Assembly (NCBI RefSeq): GCF_026738875.1
Contig: NZ_JAPQFJ010000007.1
Span: forward strand, 1-64,000
Direction: 5' to 3'
Origin: Clostridium brassicae
GTDB taxonomy: Bacteria > Bacillota > Clostridia > Clostridiales > Clostridiaceae
Length of the DNA stretch: 64,000 nucleotides
Part shown: positions 44,770-53,801 of the stretch, one piece after another
How positions within the stretch are numbered: position 1 is the first letter of the stretch
Layout: the number at the start of each line of letters is the position of its first letter
Made by a program: the position numbers and the translations under genes
The notes under the pieces: generated by a model
Databases searched by the model: none
Seen by the model: the letters and a program-made list of their open reading frames with translations, nothing else
What the model was told of the DNA's origin: nothing

Positions 44770-45675
44770 TTACATATTAGTTATGATTCTAATATATTCT
44801 CTCGCCTTACTGGCATATATCAACGGATTTGCATATTTAGGATTCTGCTCTGCTTCTACTACAATCCATCCTTGATAATCATTTTCTTCTAATATATCCA
44901 TAATAGGTGTAAAATCAATACTTCCATCTCCTGGAACTGTAAACACTCCTAATCTTACTGCTGCTTCAAAATCTATATTATATTTTTTAATCTCTAATAA
45001 AACCTCTTCCCTAACATCTTTTAAATGTACGTATTTTATTCTATCTGCAAATTCTTCAAAGAAACTTTCTAAATCCACACCACAGTAAAATAGATGTCCT
45101 GTATCTCCCACTAAAAATACTTTATCCTTATCTGTTAAATTCATTAATTTTCTTATTTGTTCTAAACTATTAATTGGTGTATCAGCATGCATATGATAAA
45201 CAAGCTTCATTCCATTTTCTTTACAAAATTGGCCAGCTTTATTTAACCCTTGTGACAATAAATACCATCGTTCTTCGTTTAAATTGTTTGATTCTATTTC
45301 ATTCATATCTGAATTTGAATCCCAATAAGACGAATTCCCTATTTCACAAGTTATTACATATTCACATCCCATCTCTTTTAGAAATAATACATGTTCTTTA
45401 TATTGTTTAAAAAATTCTTCTGATAACTCTGAATTAGTAAAATAAACTTTCCCAAAACCAGAAGTTAATACAAGATTTCTTTTCTTTAATTCTTTTTTTA
45501 AAATTTTAGTATCTTTAGGATATTTTTTTCCTAATTCTGTTCCTTCATACCCAACTTCATGAATTTCATCAAGAATCTGTTGAAAACTAACGTTCTCTTC
45601 CAAGCTAGCTAAGTCATTGTTTGACCAATTTATAGGTTGAGCAGCAAATCTAACATTATAAAATTTTCTTTCCAT
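44770..45675 (-). CDS. IolE-like sugar dehydratase/isomerase (TIM barrel)
   Basis: AP endonuclease 2-type TIM barrel similar to inosose dehydratase IolE: start KFYNVRFAAQPINWSN, YEGTELGKKYP, KLVYHMHADTP, FLVGDTGHLFYCG, YVHLKDVR and VPGDGSIDFTPI follow in the IolE order, with metal-binding Glu, Asp and His positions retained. 301 residues. The ATG at 45675, with GGGAGG upstream, is chosen over 45690. No other inositol genes are present, so inosose may not be the substrate. Divergent from a LacI-type regulator and overlapped by a candidate operator. Confidence 0.8.
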   Translation of the reverse strand: MERKFYNVRFAAQPINWSNNDLASLEENVSFQQILDEIHEVGYEGTELGKKYPKDTKILKKELKKRNLVLTSGFGKVYFTNSELSEEFFKQYKEHVLFLKEMGCEYVITCEIGNSSYWDSNSDMNEIESNNLNEERWYLLSQGLNKAGQFCKENGMKLVYHMHADTPINSLEQIRKLMNLTDKDKVFLVGDTGHLFYCGVDLESFFEEFADRIKYVHLKDVREEVLLEIKKYNIDFEAAVRLGVFTVPGDGSIDFTPIMDILEENDYQGWIVVEAEQNPKYANPLIYASKAREYIRIITNM

Positions 45676-45702
45676 ACATTTTCCTCCCACTATTTAAAAT
45701 GT

Positions 45703-45741
45703 ATTATATCTATCTATAAAAATTCGTTATCGTTAACGGTA
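45703..45741 (-). promoter_or_regulatory. Promoter with LacI-type operator for the iolE-like gene
   Basis: TATAAT on the minus strand (45703-45708) lies 17 bp from GATAAC (45726-45731). A 14-bp near-palindrome tatcgttaacggta (45728-45741) with a GTTAAC core overlaps that -35. It is the best candidate operator for the divergent LacI-type gene. Confidence 0.5.
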
Positions 45742-46085
45742 GCTTGTATAAATCTTAAATAATTTCATAACTTACTATAAATAGAATGTCATTAACCACA
45801 TTCTATAATATTAAATAATAGATATGAAAATACTTTCTTGCATTTGGCAATTATATATTAATATACTATGTAATTTAATAGTACACCCTAGATAATATCT
45901 TCTGGATGAAGTAATATTAATGTATATTCTAATATATTTCATATATATTAACACACTATTCAAATATTTTAAATAAAAACTTATGATATAAGAATAAGTT
46001 AATTATAATTCTTTTTCAATAACTTTTATTTATTTTTATTATTAAAATTTTTCTGATTCTATAAGAAAGCAAGGTGTACCTTATT

Positions 46086-47120
46086 ATGGTAAAAAAAATC
46101 ACAATAAAGGACTTGGCTAAAGCTACAAATGTTTCTATTGGTACAATTGACCGTGCATTAAATAATCGTCCTGGAATTAGCGAAAAAACCAAATCTAAAG
46201 TTTTGAAGGTCGCTAAGGAAATGGGCTATGAAGTTAATAAAGTAGCTCAATCTTTGTCACGCAAACCTATAAAAATAGGATGTATATTGCCTGGGAATTC
46301 TGATTATTTTTTTCCAGAGGTTGAATCTGGTATTATAGATGCACAAAAATCTTTAATTGATTATAATGTAGAAATACTATGTATAAAAACAAAAAAATTA
46401 GGTTCCAAATCTGAAATTAAATACATACAAGAAGTAATGAAAAAAGGTATTGATGGATTAGCAATTTTTCCACAACATAGAACAGAAATGAATAATATTA
46501 TTAATGAAATTGTAAATAATAACATTCCTGTTGTTACAATCGGTACAGATGCACCAGAAAGTAATCGCACTACTTGTGTTAGCATAGATTCTTTTACCAA
46601 TGGACAAATTGCCGGAGAATTATTATCTAATTTTATAGGTAATAAAGGTAAAGTAGCCATCATAACGGGATTTTACAATTTAGCAGATCATCAAGAAAAA
46701 GTTAAAGGATTTGCTAATGTAATCTGTTCCTATCCAAATTCTATTGAACTTGTAGGAGTTTATGGAGCACTAGAAAATCCTGAAATTATTTATAATATGG
46801 TTAAAGAAATACTTAATCATCATCCTGATTTAAAAGGCATTTATTTTAATTCCTCAAATAGCATTTATGGATGTGATGCTTTAATTGATCTTGGTAAGGA
46901 AGAAAATGTTGCAATTATAACCACAGATCTTTCTAATGAACAAATCCCCTACATAGAAAAAGGTATAATAAAAGCAACAATACATCAACATCCTCATACT
47001 CAAGGATATAAGGCCATAAAAATATTATATGATATACTAACTTCTAATAAGAAATATGGCCCTAATGATTATGTAAAACCAGATATTATATTAAGGCATA
47101 ATATAAAGTATTTTTTGTAG
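46086..47120 (+). CDS. LacI-family transcriptional regulator
   Basis: A 344-residue regulator: N-terminal HTH (ITIKDLAKATNVSIGTIDRALNN, DNA-binding), hinge helix near QSLSRKP, then a periplasmic-binding-protein-like sensor domain (about 65-340) with IGTDAPESNRTTCVSIDSF. The effector is probably a sugar or polyol. The frame opens with GTG at 46074, but the ATG at 46086 is preferred, with AAGGTG 9 nt upstream. Divergent from the iolE-like gene, its likely target. Confidence 0.9.
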   Translation: MVKKITIKDLAKATNVSIGTIDRALNNRPGISEKTKSKVLKVAKEMGYEVNKVAQSLSRKPIKIGCILPGNSDYFFPEVESGIIDAQKSLIDYNVEILCIKTKKLGSKSEIKYIQEVMKKGIDGLAIFPQHRTEMNNIINEIVNNNIPVVTIGTDAPESNRTTCVSIDSFTNGQIAGELLSNFIGNKGKVAIITGFYNLADHQEKVKGFANVICSYPNSIELVGVYGALENPEIIYNMVKEILNHHPDLKGIYFNSSNSIYGCDALIDLGKEENVAIITTDLSNEQIPYIEKGIIKATIHQHPHTQGYKAIKILYDILTSNKKYGPNDYVKPDIILRHNIKYFL

Positions 47121-47264
47121 TATTTTATCTTCATTTTGTTGATTTCTTATATATTCTTCTTCACTGGTTCTTCCTTTTGAAGTTGCTGGAAATACTCTAT
47201 GTACTCTTTGCTTATCTTCAAGTTCCACTTTATTTTTCACACTAGATTCTAAATATTTAGTTTT
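47091..47264 (-). pseudogene. Possible gene remnant antisense to the lacI-type 3' end
   Basis: A 57-codon open frame has protein-like composition (for example KQRVHRVFPATSKGRTSEEE) but no start codon with a ribosome binding site, and shifts into a second short frame upstream. It overlaps the end of the lacI-type gene on the other strand. It looks like the decayed end of a lost gene; identity unknown. The rest of the gap shows no feature except the palindrome at 47349. Confidence 0.35.
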
Positions 47265-47345
47265 CTACAATCTTTGAATATTTTCCGGAACTTTCAAATT
47301 TCTAAATCTCCTTAAAGTTCAGTCCTCTCCATGCTGGGCACACAT

Positions 47346-47378
47346 AAAATAACCATACAAGAATTCTTGTATGGTTAT
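47346..47378 (-). terminator. Nitroreductase terminator
   Basis: A perfect 30-bp palindrome centred on gaattc (47349-47378) is followed on the minus strand by TTTTATG. It starts a few bases after the nitroreductase stop. Confidence 0.75.
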
Positions 47379-47384
47379 ATAAGA

Positions 47385-47954
47385 TTAATGATTTAATATA
47401 AGTTTAGTATCAATATCTGAAAAAGCTCTATCCCATTTGTTTAAAAATACATAATCTTTTACATCTTTTTTAGGATTATGAGGTTTTTCTGCAGCTACTT
47501 CTCCTACAGGAGTTAAAGCTACTACCCTAAAGCTATCTGGTACTCCTAGGATTTCTTTTACTTTTCTTTCATCAAAAGAAGCTATCCAACATGTTCCATA
47601 CCCTTCATCTGTAGCAGCAAGTACAAAGTGTTCCATAGCTATAGCCGCATCTACAAGATAATACTCTTTTCCTTCTATAGCTCCTGAAGCATCTGGCTCA
47701 GCTACTACTACTGCTGTCATAGGCGCATTTAAAACAGCTTCACCAGCTTCATTTGTTTTATTTATTATAGTATCTGCTATTCTTTGCTTTAAATTATCAT
47801 CATCAACTAAAATGAATTTGTATGAAGTTGCGTTTTTCCATGATGGAGACATCATAGCTGCATTTATCATTCTATTTACTTTTTCTCTATCCAAACCATT
47901 AGTTTTAAAAGTTCTTATACTTTTTCTATTTTCTATTACGTCATAAAAATCCAT
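47385..47954 (-). CDS. Nitroreductase-family FMN protein
   Basis: A 189-residue flavin-dependent NAD(P)H oxidoreductase. ENRKSIRTF (FMN phosphate contacts) at residues 7-15, MMSPSWKNATSYKFI and the GYGTCWIASFDERKVKEILGVP segment are typical. Such enzymes reduce nitro compounds or quinones; the natural substrate is unknown. AGGAG lies 9 nt before the ATG. Single-gene unit with its own terminator, next to the polysaccharide locus. Confidence 0.9.
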   Translation of the reverse strand: MDFYDVIENRKSIRTFKTNGLDREKVNRMINAAMMSPSWKNATSYKFILVDDDNLKQRIADTIINKTNEAGEAVLNAPMTAVVVAEPDASGAIEGKEYYLVDAAIAMEHFVLAATDEGYGTCWIASFDERKVKEILGVPDSFRVVALTPVGEVAAEKPHNPKKDVKDYVFLNKWDRAFSDIDTKLILNH

Positions 47955-47992
47955 TATATCACACTCCTTTTATAGTAGTATGTGTATAGAAA

Positions 47993-49552
47993 TTAGCTTT
48001 TATTCTTTCCTATCTTTTTCCTTACAAGCTCTACCATGTATATGTATTCTTCCACTTTAAGCAAATAAACACATACAAAATACACAATTACTCCTACCAC
48101 AAAAGAAATTATAATTGTAACTATATTTCCTAAAAAATTAATTCCTAACTTTAAAAAACATAAATTTCTAATATTAATTATAACTCCACCCATTACAAGT
48201 GATGAAATTCCAATTTTAAAAAAACTTTTAATTAAATATTTTAAATTTATACCCTTAAGTCTATTATTTAGTATAAAAATTAAAATTAAAGTTGTAATAA
48301 CTGTAGAAATAGATGAAGCTAAAGCTAAACCCGATACTTCCATATTTTTAACTAATACAAAGCTTAAAATTATATTTAATAAAATAGCCAAAATACTATT
48401 TATCATAGGAACTCTAGTATCTTTAATAGAATAAAAAGCTTTATATAGTATGTCCCTAACACCATAAGCAATCATGGCTGGAGTATAAAACATAAGAGCT
48501 GTAGCTGTTAGTTTTACAGCATCTTTATCAAATTTACCTTTTTCAAATATAACACTTACGATAGGTTCTCTTAGTATTAAAACTCCAATACTAGCTGGAA
48601 CCATTATAAGCAATATTACATTAAATGCTTTAATTAAAGAATTTTTATATTCTACACTGTTTTTTTGAGCAACATATGTAGCTAAAGTTGGATATATAAC
48701 CATTGATATAGCTACAGCAAAAACTTCATATACAATCATATTTAACTTATTTGAAAAATCTAATACTGTACTAGCACCTTCATATACAGTTGTAGCAAAA
48801 GAATTACTTATACATAAATTTATTTGTATTATGGATGTGCTTATTATAACTGGAAACATTAATTTTAAAAGTTTTAATATATCTTTATCTTTAAAATTCA
48901 CTACAAAAATATATCTATATCCTAATTTTTTAAATTTGGGAATATTTATTAAAAGTTGAGCTGCAAATCCTGTAACAGTAGCTACTGCAAATCCATTCAT
49001 ACCATATACATTACTTAGTACTATAAGATAAATAACCATTATAATGTTCTGTGCAAAAGCCATAGCAGCGGGTTCAGCAAATTCTTTATGAGCCTGAAGT
49101 ACTCCCGTAATTATACTTTGAATAGCTACAAAAATTAAGGATACAAACATTATTCTTAAAATATGTACAGCTTTATAAAATACTTCTGGCTTCCCAGCAT
49201 ATCCTGGTGTAAATATTTTAAATATGTATGGTGAAATAATTATACTAATAAATATAAATACTATAGTAATAAGTCCCGAAGTATTTAAAAGATTGCTTAC
49301 AAAAATATTTCTTTCTTCCACACTTTTCTTTTCTATATTATCTGTATGCATTGGTATTAGGGTTGTAGTAAGACCATATCCTATAGTAGTAAGTAGCATT
49401 ACTACTCTCAAAGAAGATATATATATATCAGTTGTGTAAGTTTTTCCAAATTCAGAAGCAATAAGGATATCTCTTACAAAAGCCATAATTTTTCCTAAAA
49501 TAGTTAATATAATTATTATAACTGAGCTTTTTATTACTGTTTTGTTATGCAT
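47993..49552 (-). CDS. murJ: MurJ/MviN-family lipid II flippase-like protein
   Basis: A 519-residue MOP-superfamily membrane protein with about 14 TM segments and the MviN pattern (KIMAFVRDILIASEFGKTYTTD near residues 20-41; LTALMFYTPAMIAYG). It could flip lipid II or, given its place at the end of the polysaccharide locus, an undecaprenyl-linked polymer unit. GGAGATTAG precedes the ATG. It follows a glycosyltransferase gene in the same direction. Confidence 0.88.
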   Translation of the reverse strand: MHNKTVIKSSVIIIILTILGKIMAFVRDILIASEFGKTYTTDIYISSLRVVMLLTTIGYGLTTTLIPMHTDNIEKKSVEERNIFVSNLLNTSGLITIVFIFISIIISPYIFKIFTPGYAGKPEVFYKAVHILRIMFVSLIFVAIQSIITGVLQAHKEFAEPAAMAFAQNIIMVIYLIVLSNVYGMNGFAVATVTGFAAQLLINIPKFKKLGYRYIFVVNFKDKDILKLLKLMFPVIISTSIIQINLCISNSFATTVYEGASTVLDFSNKLNMIVYEVFAVAISMVIYPTLATYVAQKNSVEYKNSLIKAFNVILLIMVPASIGVLILREPIVSVIFEKGKFDKDAVKLTATALMFYTPAMIAYGVRDILYKAFYSIKDTRVPMINSILAILLNIILSFVLVKNMEVSGLALASSISTVITTLILIFILNNRLKGINLKYLIKSFFKIGISSLVMGGVIINIRNLCFLKLGINFLGNIVTIIISFVVGVIVYFVCVYLLKVEEYIYMVELVRKKIGKNKS

Positions 49553-49635
49553 ATACTAATCTCCATTTTTAACATATTTATATTGTTAAATATTTTCATT
49601 GTAAAAAATACAAGTTACTTGTAAAAAAGATTTAT

Positions 49636-50730
49636 TTAACATCCTAGTATTTTTTTATAAAATGAATAATATGTATTACAAAATCTTTTCATATTATAAT
49701 TCTTTATAACTTCCTTGTAAAGTTCTTCTCCCATACAATCTATCTTGTCCTTATTTAAATAAACTTCTTTCATTTTGTTGTAGATTTCTTCTTCAGTATT
49801 TTTGTCAATAATAAATACTGTATTTTCATCAAAATTCTTTTCTATATCTCCTACTTTTGTAGATATAATTGACTTTTTAACTAGACCACTTTCAAGAATT
49901 ACTATAGGTGGAGAACCACCCTCATTAAAAGAAGTTAGTATGCTTATATCACAAGCGTTTACAATATTAATAGGATTTTCTACAAAACCAGTTAATACAA
50001 CATCATTTTCTAAATCTAATTTTTTTATAAGTTCTTTTAATTCTTCCCTTAATGCCCCATCTCCTACTATTACAAGCTTTGTATCTTTAAATTCATTTCT
50101 TAGCTTACTAAAACTTTTTATAAGACTTTGGTGATTTTTAATAGGATGCAATCTTCCCACACTTACAAAAACAAAATCTTTTTCTGAAATCTCATATGTT
50201 TTTCTTATTTCTTCTTTAGTAACAGTTACCTTTATCTCTTCCGCATTTATTCCATTATTTATAACAGCCTTATCTCCTTTAAATCCATTTTCATCTAAAA
50301 CATCCTTTATATAGTTTGAAATGCACATATAATTTTCAAAAGATTTAAGACCATATTTACTTAAAGGAGTGAATAATAAATATTTAATCTTGTTGTTTAA
50401 AAAATCATATCTATAGTCACTATGTATACTTGCTAAAGTAGCTGCCTTTATTTTGTTTTTTAAAAATCTATGTATTAAAAAAGCCTTAGCTCCATGAAAG
50501 TTCATAATATCTATTTTGTTTTCCTCAACAAAATTTATAATCTCCTTGTTTGAAATCTTATTTGGAAACATTATTGTATTTACACTTTCTTCTAAGCTTT
50601 TGCTATATAAATATCCTTCTCCTATGCATCCAAGGATATTTTCACAATCTATAGAGTATTTGCATATGTTTAAAACATGTTTTGCTCCTCCTCCATTATC
50701 ATTACCTGTTATAATATGAAGAACCTTCAT
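49636..50730 (-). CDS. Glycosyltransferase family 4
   Basis: A 364-residue GT-B glycosyltransferase. The N-terminal GNDNGGGAKHVL, the HPIKNHQSLIKSFSKL region and the SFNEGGSPPIVILESG motif (donor-binding Glu pair) are typical of GT4. Cytoplasmic, using a nucleotide sugar to extend a lipid-linked glycan. The frame opens at 50766, but the ATG at 50730 with AAAGGCGGG upstream is preferred. The gap to the wecG/tagA-type gene contains CTAG-rich repeats and a terminator-like hairpin. Confidence 0.85.
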   Translation of the reverse strand: MKVLHIITGNDNGGGAKHVLNICKYSIDCENILGCIGEGYLYSKSLEESVNTIMFPNKISNKEIINFVEENKIDIMNFHGAKAFLIHRFLKNKIKAATLASIHSDYRYDFLNNKIKYLLFTPLSKYGLKSFENYMCISNYIKDVLDENGFKGDKAVINNGINAEEIKVTVTKEEIRKTYEISEKDFVFVSVGRLHPIKNHQSLIKSFSKLRNEFKDTKLVIVGDGALREELKELIKKLDLENDVVLTGFVENPINIVNACDISILTSFNEGGSPPIVILESGLVKKSIISTKVGDIEKNFDENTVFIIDKNTEEEIYNKMKEVYLNKDKIDCMGEELYKEVIKNYNMKRFCNTYYSFYKKILGC

Positions 50731-50766
50731 TTTAACCCGCCTTTCTTTCTTATAATAATATTGCAA

Positions 50767-51061
50767 TACAATATTATTATAGGTGTTACAAACTAGTTAC
50801 TAATAGCCACTTCCTAATAAGTAGCCTTTTTATTCTAATCACTAGTAATATTTCGTAATAGCTAAAACCTTTATGTAACATCTCAATTAGCTTTTTTGTA
50901 AATTATTAATTAGTGCCTAGCAAATATTTTCCTTATATTTAATAATTAAATTGAAAATCATTATACATTATTAATCTAATTATTAAACAAGCCAATTGTG
51001 GAACTCCACAATTGGCTTAGTGAGTAAAGCTCACATTTTCCTAGTACCTTTAGTCTAGTAC
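50767..51061. repeat. CTAG-rich intergenic repeat region, family 3, copy 2
   Basis: A 295-bp gap with repeated ctag motifs. The block tttcctagtacctttagtct near 51037-51056 nearly repeats the block at 3176-3197, and both copies end beside a stop codon. A long hairpin lies inside (50989-51018). No coding frame is seen. Confidence 0.5.
50989..51034 (-). terminator. Terminator-like double hairpin after the wecG/tagA-type gene
   Basis: Perfect 14-bp arms (aagccaattgtgga / tccacaattggctt) with a smaller gtgag/ctcac stem beside them. On the minus strand GTTTAATAATT follows, a weak T-run. Confidence 0.55.
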
Positions 51062-51769
51062 TTAATTATTTTTCTTAACTTTCCATAAAAATTTAGGTAT
51101 AACACCAAGTCTTTTTATTCTAAAAGGCTCTTTTACAACTCTATAAAGCCATTCTATTCCTAGATTTATCATCCATTCTGGTGCTCTATTAACTTTTCCA
51201 GCAAAAACATCAAAGCTTCCGCCAACTCCCATAAATATTTTACATGGAAATTCTTTCATGTTTCTTGCAATAAAAATTTCTTGTCTAGGACATCCCATAG
51301 CAACAAATAGAGCATATGGTTTTTTAATCTTTATATCCTCTACAATATCATCACAATTTTCTAAATCAAAGTATCCATTGTGGTAACCTACAATTTTTAT
51401 GTTTGGAAACTTATTCTTTATATTAGTTACACACTCTTTAAGAACTTCTTCTTTAGCACCTACTAAATATATGCTTTTACCTTCTTTTTCACATTTGTTT
51501 ATTATTTCTCCCATAACCTCAATTCCTGCAATTTTTTCTTTCACAGGATTTTTAACCATTTTTGAAGCTATTACTGTACCCACTCCATCAGGTATTATTA
51601 TGGCAGATTCATCATTATAAACTTTATTTAAAAACTCATCCTTCATACCACTATATAGTATTTCTGGATTTCCTGAAATAATATTTACTTTATCAAAACT
51701 CTCCACACAATCTAAAAGCTCTTTTTTAGTTCCACCAAAGACTTTATAGTCTAATATTTCTGTAAACAT
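51062..51769 (-). CDS. WecG/TagA/CpsF-family glycosyltransferase
   Basis: A 235-residue GT26 enzyme that adds the second sugar (typically ManNAc) to an undecaprenyl-PP-linked first sugar. SGNPEILYSG, PDGVGTV, HNGYFD, MGCPRQEIFI and GVGGSFDVFAGKVNRAPEW are in the family order. Its role fits WecB (UDP-GlcNAc 2-epimerase, source of UDP-ManNAc) in the same locus. The start lies 4 nt after the stop of the initiating transferase; GAAGGAG is about 12 nt upstream, a longer spacing than usual. Confidence 0.92.
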   Translation of the reverse strand: MFTEILDYKVFGGTKKELLDCVESFDKVNIISGNPEILYSGMKDEFLNKVYNDESAIIIPDGVGTVIASKMVKNPVKEKIAGIEVMGEIINKCEKEGKSIYLVGAKEEVLKECVTNIKNKFPNIKIVGYHNGYFDLENCDDIVEDIKIKKPYALFVAMGCPRQEIFIARNMKEFPCKIFMGVGGSFDVFAGKVNRAPEWMINLGIEWLYRVVKEPFRIKRLGVIPKFLWKVKKNN

Positions 51770-51773
51770 TTAA

Positions 51774-52427
51774 CTAGAATGCTCCTTCATTTTTAAATAC
51801 ACTTGCTACTGTTTTAAATAAAATTTTTACATCATATAAAACAGAAAAATTTTTAATATATGTTAAATCATAATATACAGTCTTCCCAAGCTCAATTTCG
51901 CCCCTGCCACTAATTTGTGCAAGCCCAGTTATGCCTGGTAAAACTAATAGTCTTTCCCTATATTTTTCTGGATAAACATTAACAACATCAGGTATTTCAG
52001 GTCTAGGGCCTACTAAGCTCATATGTCCAAAAAGTACATTAAATAACTGAGGTATTTCATCTAAACTAGTTCTTCTTAGAAAAGCACCAATCTTTGTTAT
52101 TCTATTATCACTTTTGCTTTGGAATACAAAGTTTTCTATATTCTGCGTATCTATGGCTAACTCTCTTTTACTTTCAGCATCTACTACCATAGTTCTGAAT
52201 TTATATATTTTAAAAAGTTCACCATTCTTTCCTACTCTTACTTGCTTAAATATAGCAGGTCCCTTTGAATCTGTTTTTATCAAAATAGCAATTATTATAT
52301 ATATGGGCATAAGAACTATTATACCTACCATAGATAATATTATGTCCATAATCCTTTTAATTGCAAATTGAAGTTGTTTACTATCTATATCATTTTGTAT
52401 ACTAATTTGTATTGAATTTACGTCCAT
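51774..52427 (-). CDS. Undecaprenyl-phosphate sugar phosphotransferase
   Basis: Initiating enzyme of surface-glycan synthesis: moves a sugar-1-phosphate onto undecaprenyl phosphate. The 217 residues are a bacterial sugar transferase domain with one membrane helix (about 30-50), YKFRTMVVDAE, RRTSLDEIPQLFNVL and LVGPRPEIP. It lacks the extra N-terminal TMs of the WbaP type, so it is of the short PglC-like form. AGGAGG precedes the ATG. It is followed by the GT26 gene. Confidence 0.93.
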   Translation of the reverse strand: MDVNSIQISIQNDIDSKQLQFAIKRIMDIILSMVGIIVLMPIYIIIAILIKTDSKGPAIFKQVRVGKNGELFKIYKFRTMVVDAESKRELAIDTQNIENFVFQSKSDNRITKIGAFLRRTSLDEIPQLFNVLFGHMSLVGPRPEIPDVVNVYPEKYRERLLVLPGITGLAQISGRGEIELGKTVYYDLTYIKNFSVLYDVKILFKTVASVFKNEGAF

Positions 52428-52454
52428 ATTGCCTCCTACATAAATTAAATATTT

Positions 52455-53705
52455 TTAATAAAAACGTCTGCTACTTCTGCTATTATTATAAATCATAGAT
52501 TGAGATATAGCTACTAAAATCCAAAAATACATACTTATTTTAGGAACAAAAAATAAATTATCATTTATATTCATCATAAAAAATACAATCACTGACACTG
52601 TAAATCCTGTATAAAATGCTTTATAAAATTTATCATTAACCTTATTTGCAAAAGATTTTATTTTTATAAATACTGCTATCAAAAGTCCTACAAAAGATAC
52701 GATCCCAGCAACTCCAAGTTCACTTAATATTTTAAGATAGGAATTGTGAACTGGAAAATTAACATGATGATTGTAATCTAGTTCAGGATATTTCTTTACA
52801 TATTCTCCTAATAAACAATAATAATTCCCATTTCCAACACCCCTTATTGGATGTTCTTTTATCATTTTGACTGCTATTTTCCATAACTTAATTCTTCCAT
52901 CGCCAGCTATTGTTCTAAAATCCAGTAATCTATTTCTAACTTGAGGAATCATAAGTGCTGCTCCTCCTCCAATAAGAAACAAGAATATGGCTTTCCAATT
53001 ATAAATTATCACTAAAAGGAATGCTCCTATTAAAACGCCTAGCCAAGCATTACGTGAGCCACATAAAACTATATTTATAAATGTTAATATAGATGAAGTC
53101 CAATATAGAATTTTTTCATCCCTATATTCTACATTTGTAGCAGCCATTATTAATGGGAACATTGGTAAAATCAAAAAAGCTCCTAGGCTATTTGGATTTT
53201 CAAGAGTAGATGGAATTCTTACTTTAAATGCATATCCTTCTGCATATATAAATTCTTTTGCTACTCCTATTTTTGTGAAGTATTGGATTATTCCAAAACA
53301 ACATATACATATTATTAATACGACATAAATTTTAATTATATTATCTAGTATTCTTTTATCATTTATTTCATATTTGAAAATAAAGTATATAACTATGTAT
53401 GTGGCAAATCTAAAAGTTTCTTTTAATGCCATTCCTTTATAGGATGCATATAAAACAGATAACCCCATCACTATAAATAATAATAACATAAATATACCAA
53501 TACTATCTCTTAAAAAATCTTTAAGTCCATTAGTTAGTCTAGTTCTACTTTTTTTACTTATACATACTTTCATTATATATACAAAAGCAATTAGTAAAAA
53601 TAGTACATCTGCTATAGGAACTCCCTTAACTTTACTAGGAGCAACTGCTAATATTATTATATACAAATATATTAACACGTTTAAAATGCTATTATTCTTT
53701 GACAT
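52455..53705 (-). CDS. O-antigen ligase/polymerase family protein
   Basis: A 416-residue integral membrane protein with about ten TM segments and a large outer loop near residues 240-330 containing EHPIRGVGNGNYY, the Wzy_C motif. Such proteins polymerise or ligate lipid-linked glycan units on the outer face. The final residues are basic and polar (SRSSRRFY). A second member of the family is encoded 5 kb upstream in the same transcript direction. Confidence 0.85.
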   Translation of the reverse strand: MSKNNSILNVLIYLYIIILAVAPSKVKGVPIADVLFLLIAFVYIMKVCISKKSRTRLTNGLKDFLRDSIGIFMLLLFIVMGLSVLYASYKGMALKETFRFATYIVIYFIFKYEINDKRILDNIIKIYVVLIICICCFGIIQYFTKIGVAKEFIYAEGYAFKVRIPSTLENPNSLGAFLILPMFPLIMAATNVEYRDEKILYWTSSILTFINIVLCGSRNAWLGVLIGAFLLVIIYNWKAIFLFLIGGGAALMIPQVRNRLLDFRTIAGDGRIKLWKIAVKMIKEHPIRGVGNGNYYCLLGEYVKKYPELDYNHHVNFPVHNSYLKILSELGVAGIVSFVGLLIAVFIKIKSFANKVNDKFYKAFYTGFTVSVIVFFMMNINDNLFFVPKISMYFWILVAISQSMIYNNSRSSRRFY

Positions 53706-53731
53706 TGTCTCACCTACTTTTCATCAAATTA

Positions 53732-53757
53732 ATTAGCACGCAGTTAGGCGTGCTAAT
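53732..53757 (-). terminator. Hairpin between the GT2 and ligase genes
   Basis: A perfect 10-bp stem (attagcacgc / gcgtgctaat) with a 6-nt loop. The minus-strand continuation TAATTTG is weakly T-rich, so it may attenuate rather than end transcription. Confidence 0.45.
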
Positions 53758-53801
53758 TTTGAAATAATTGTTCAATTAATTATTCAATAGATCTATCCTG
53801 T

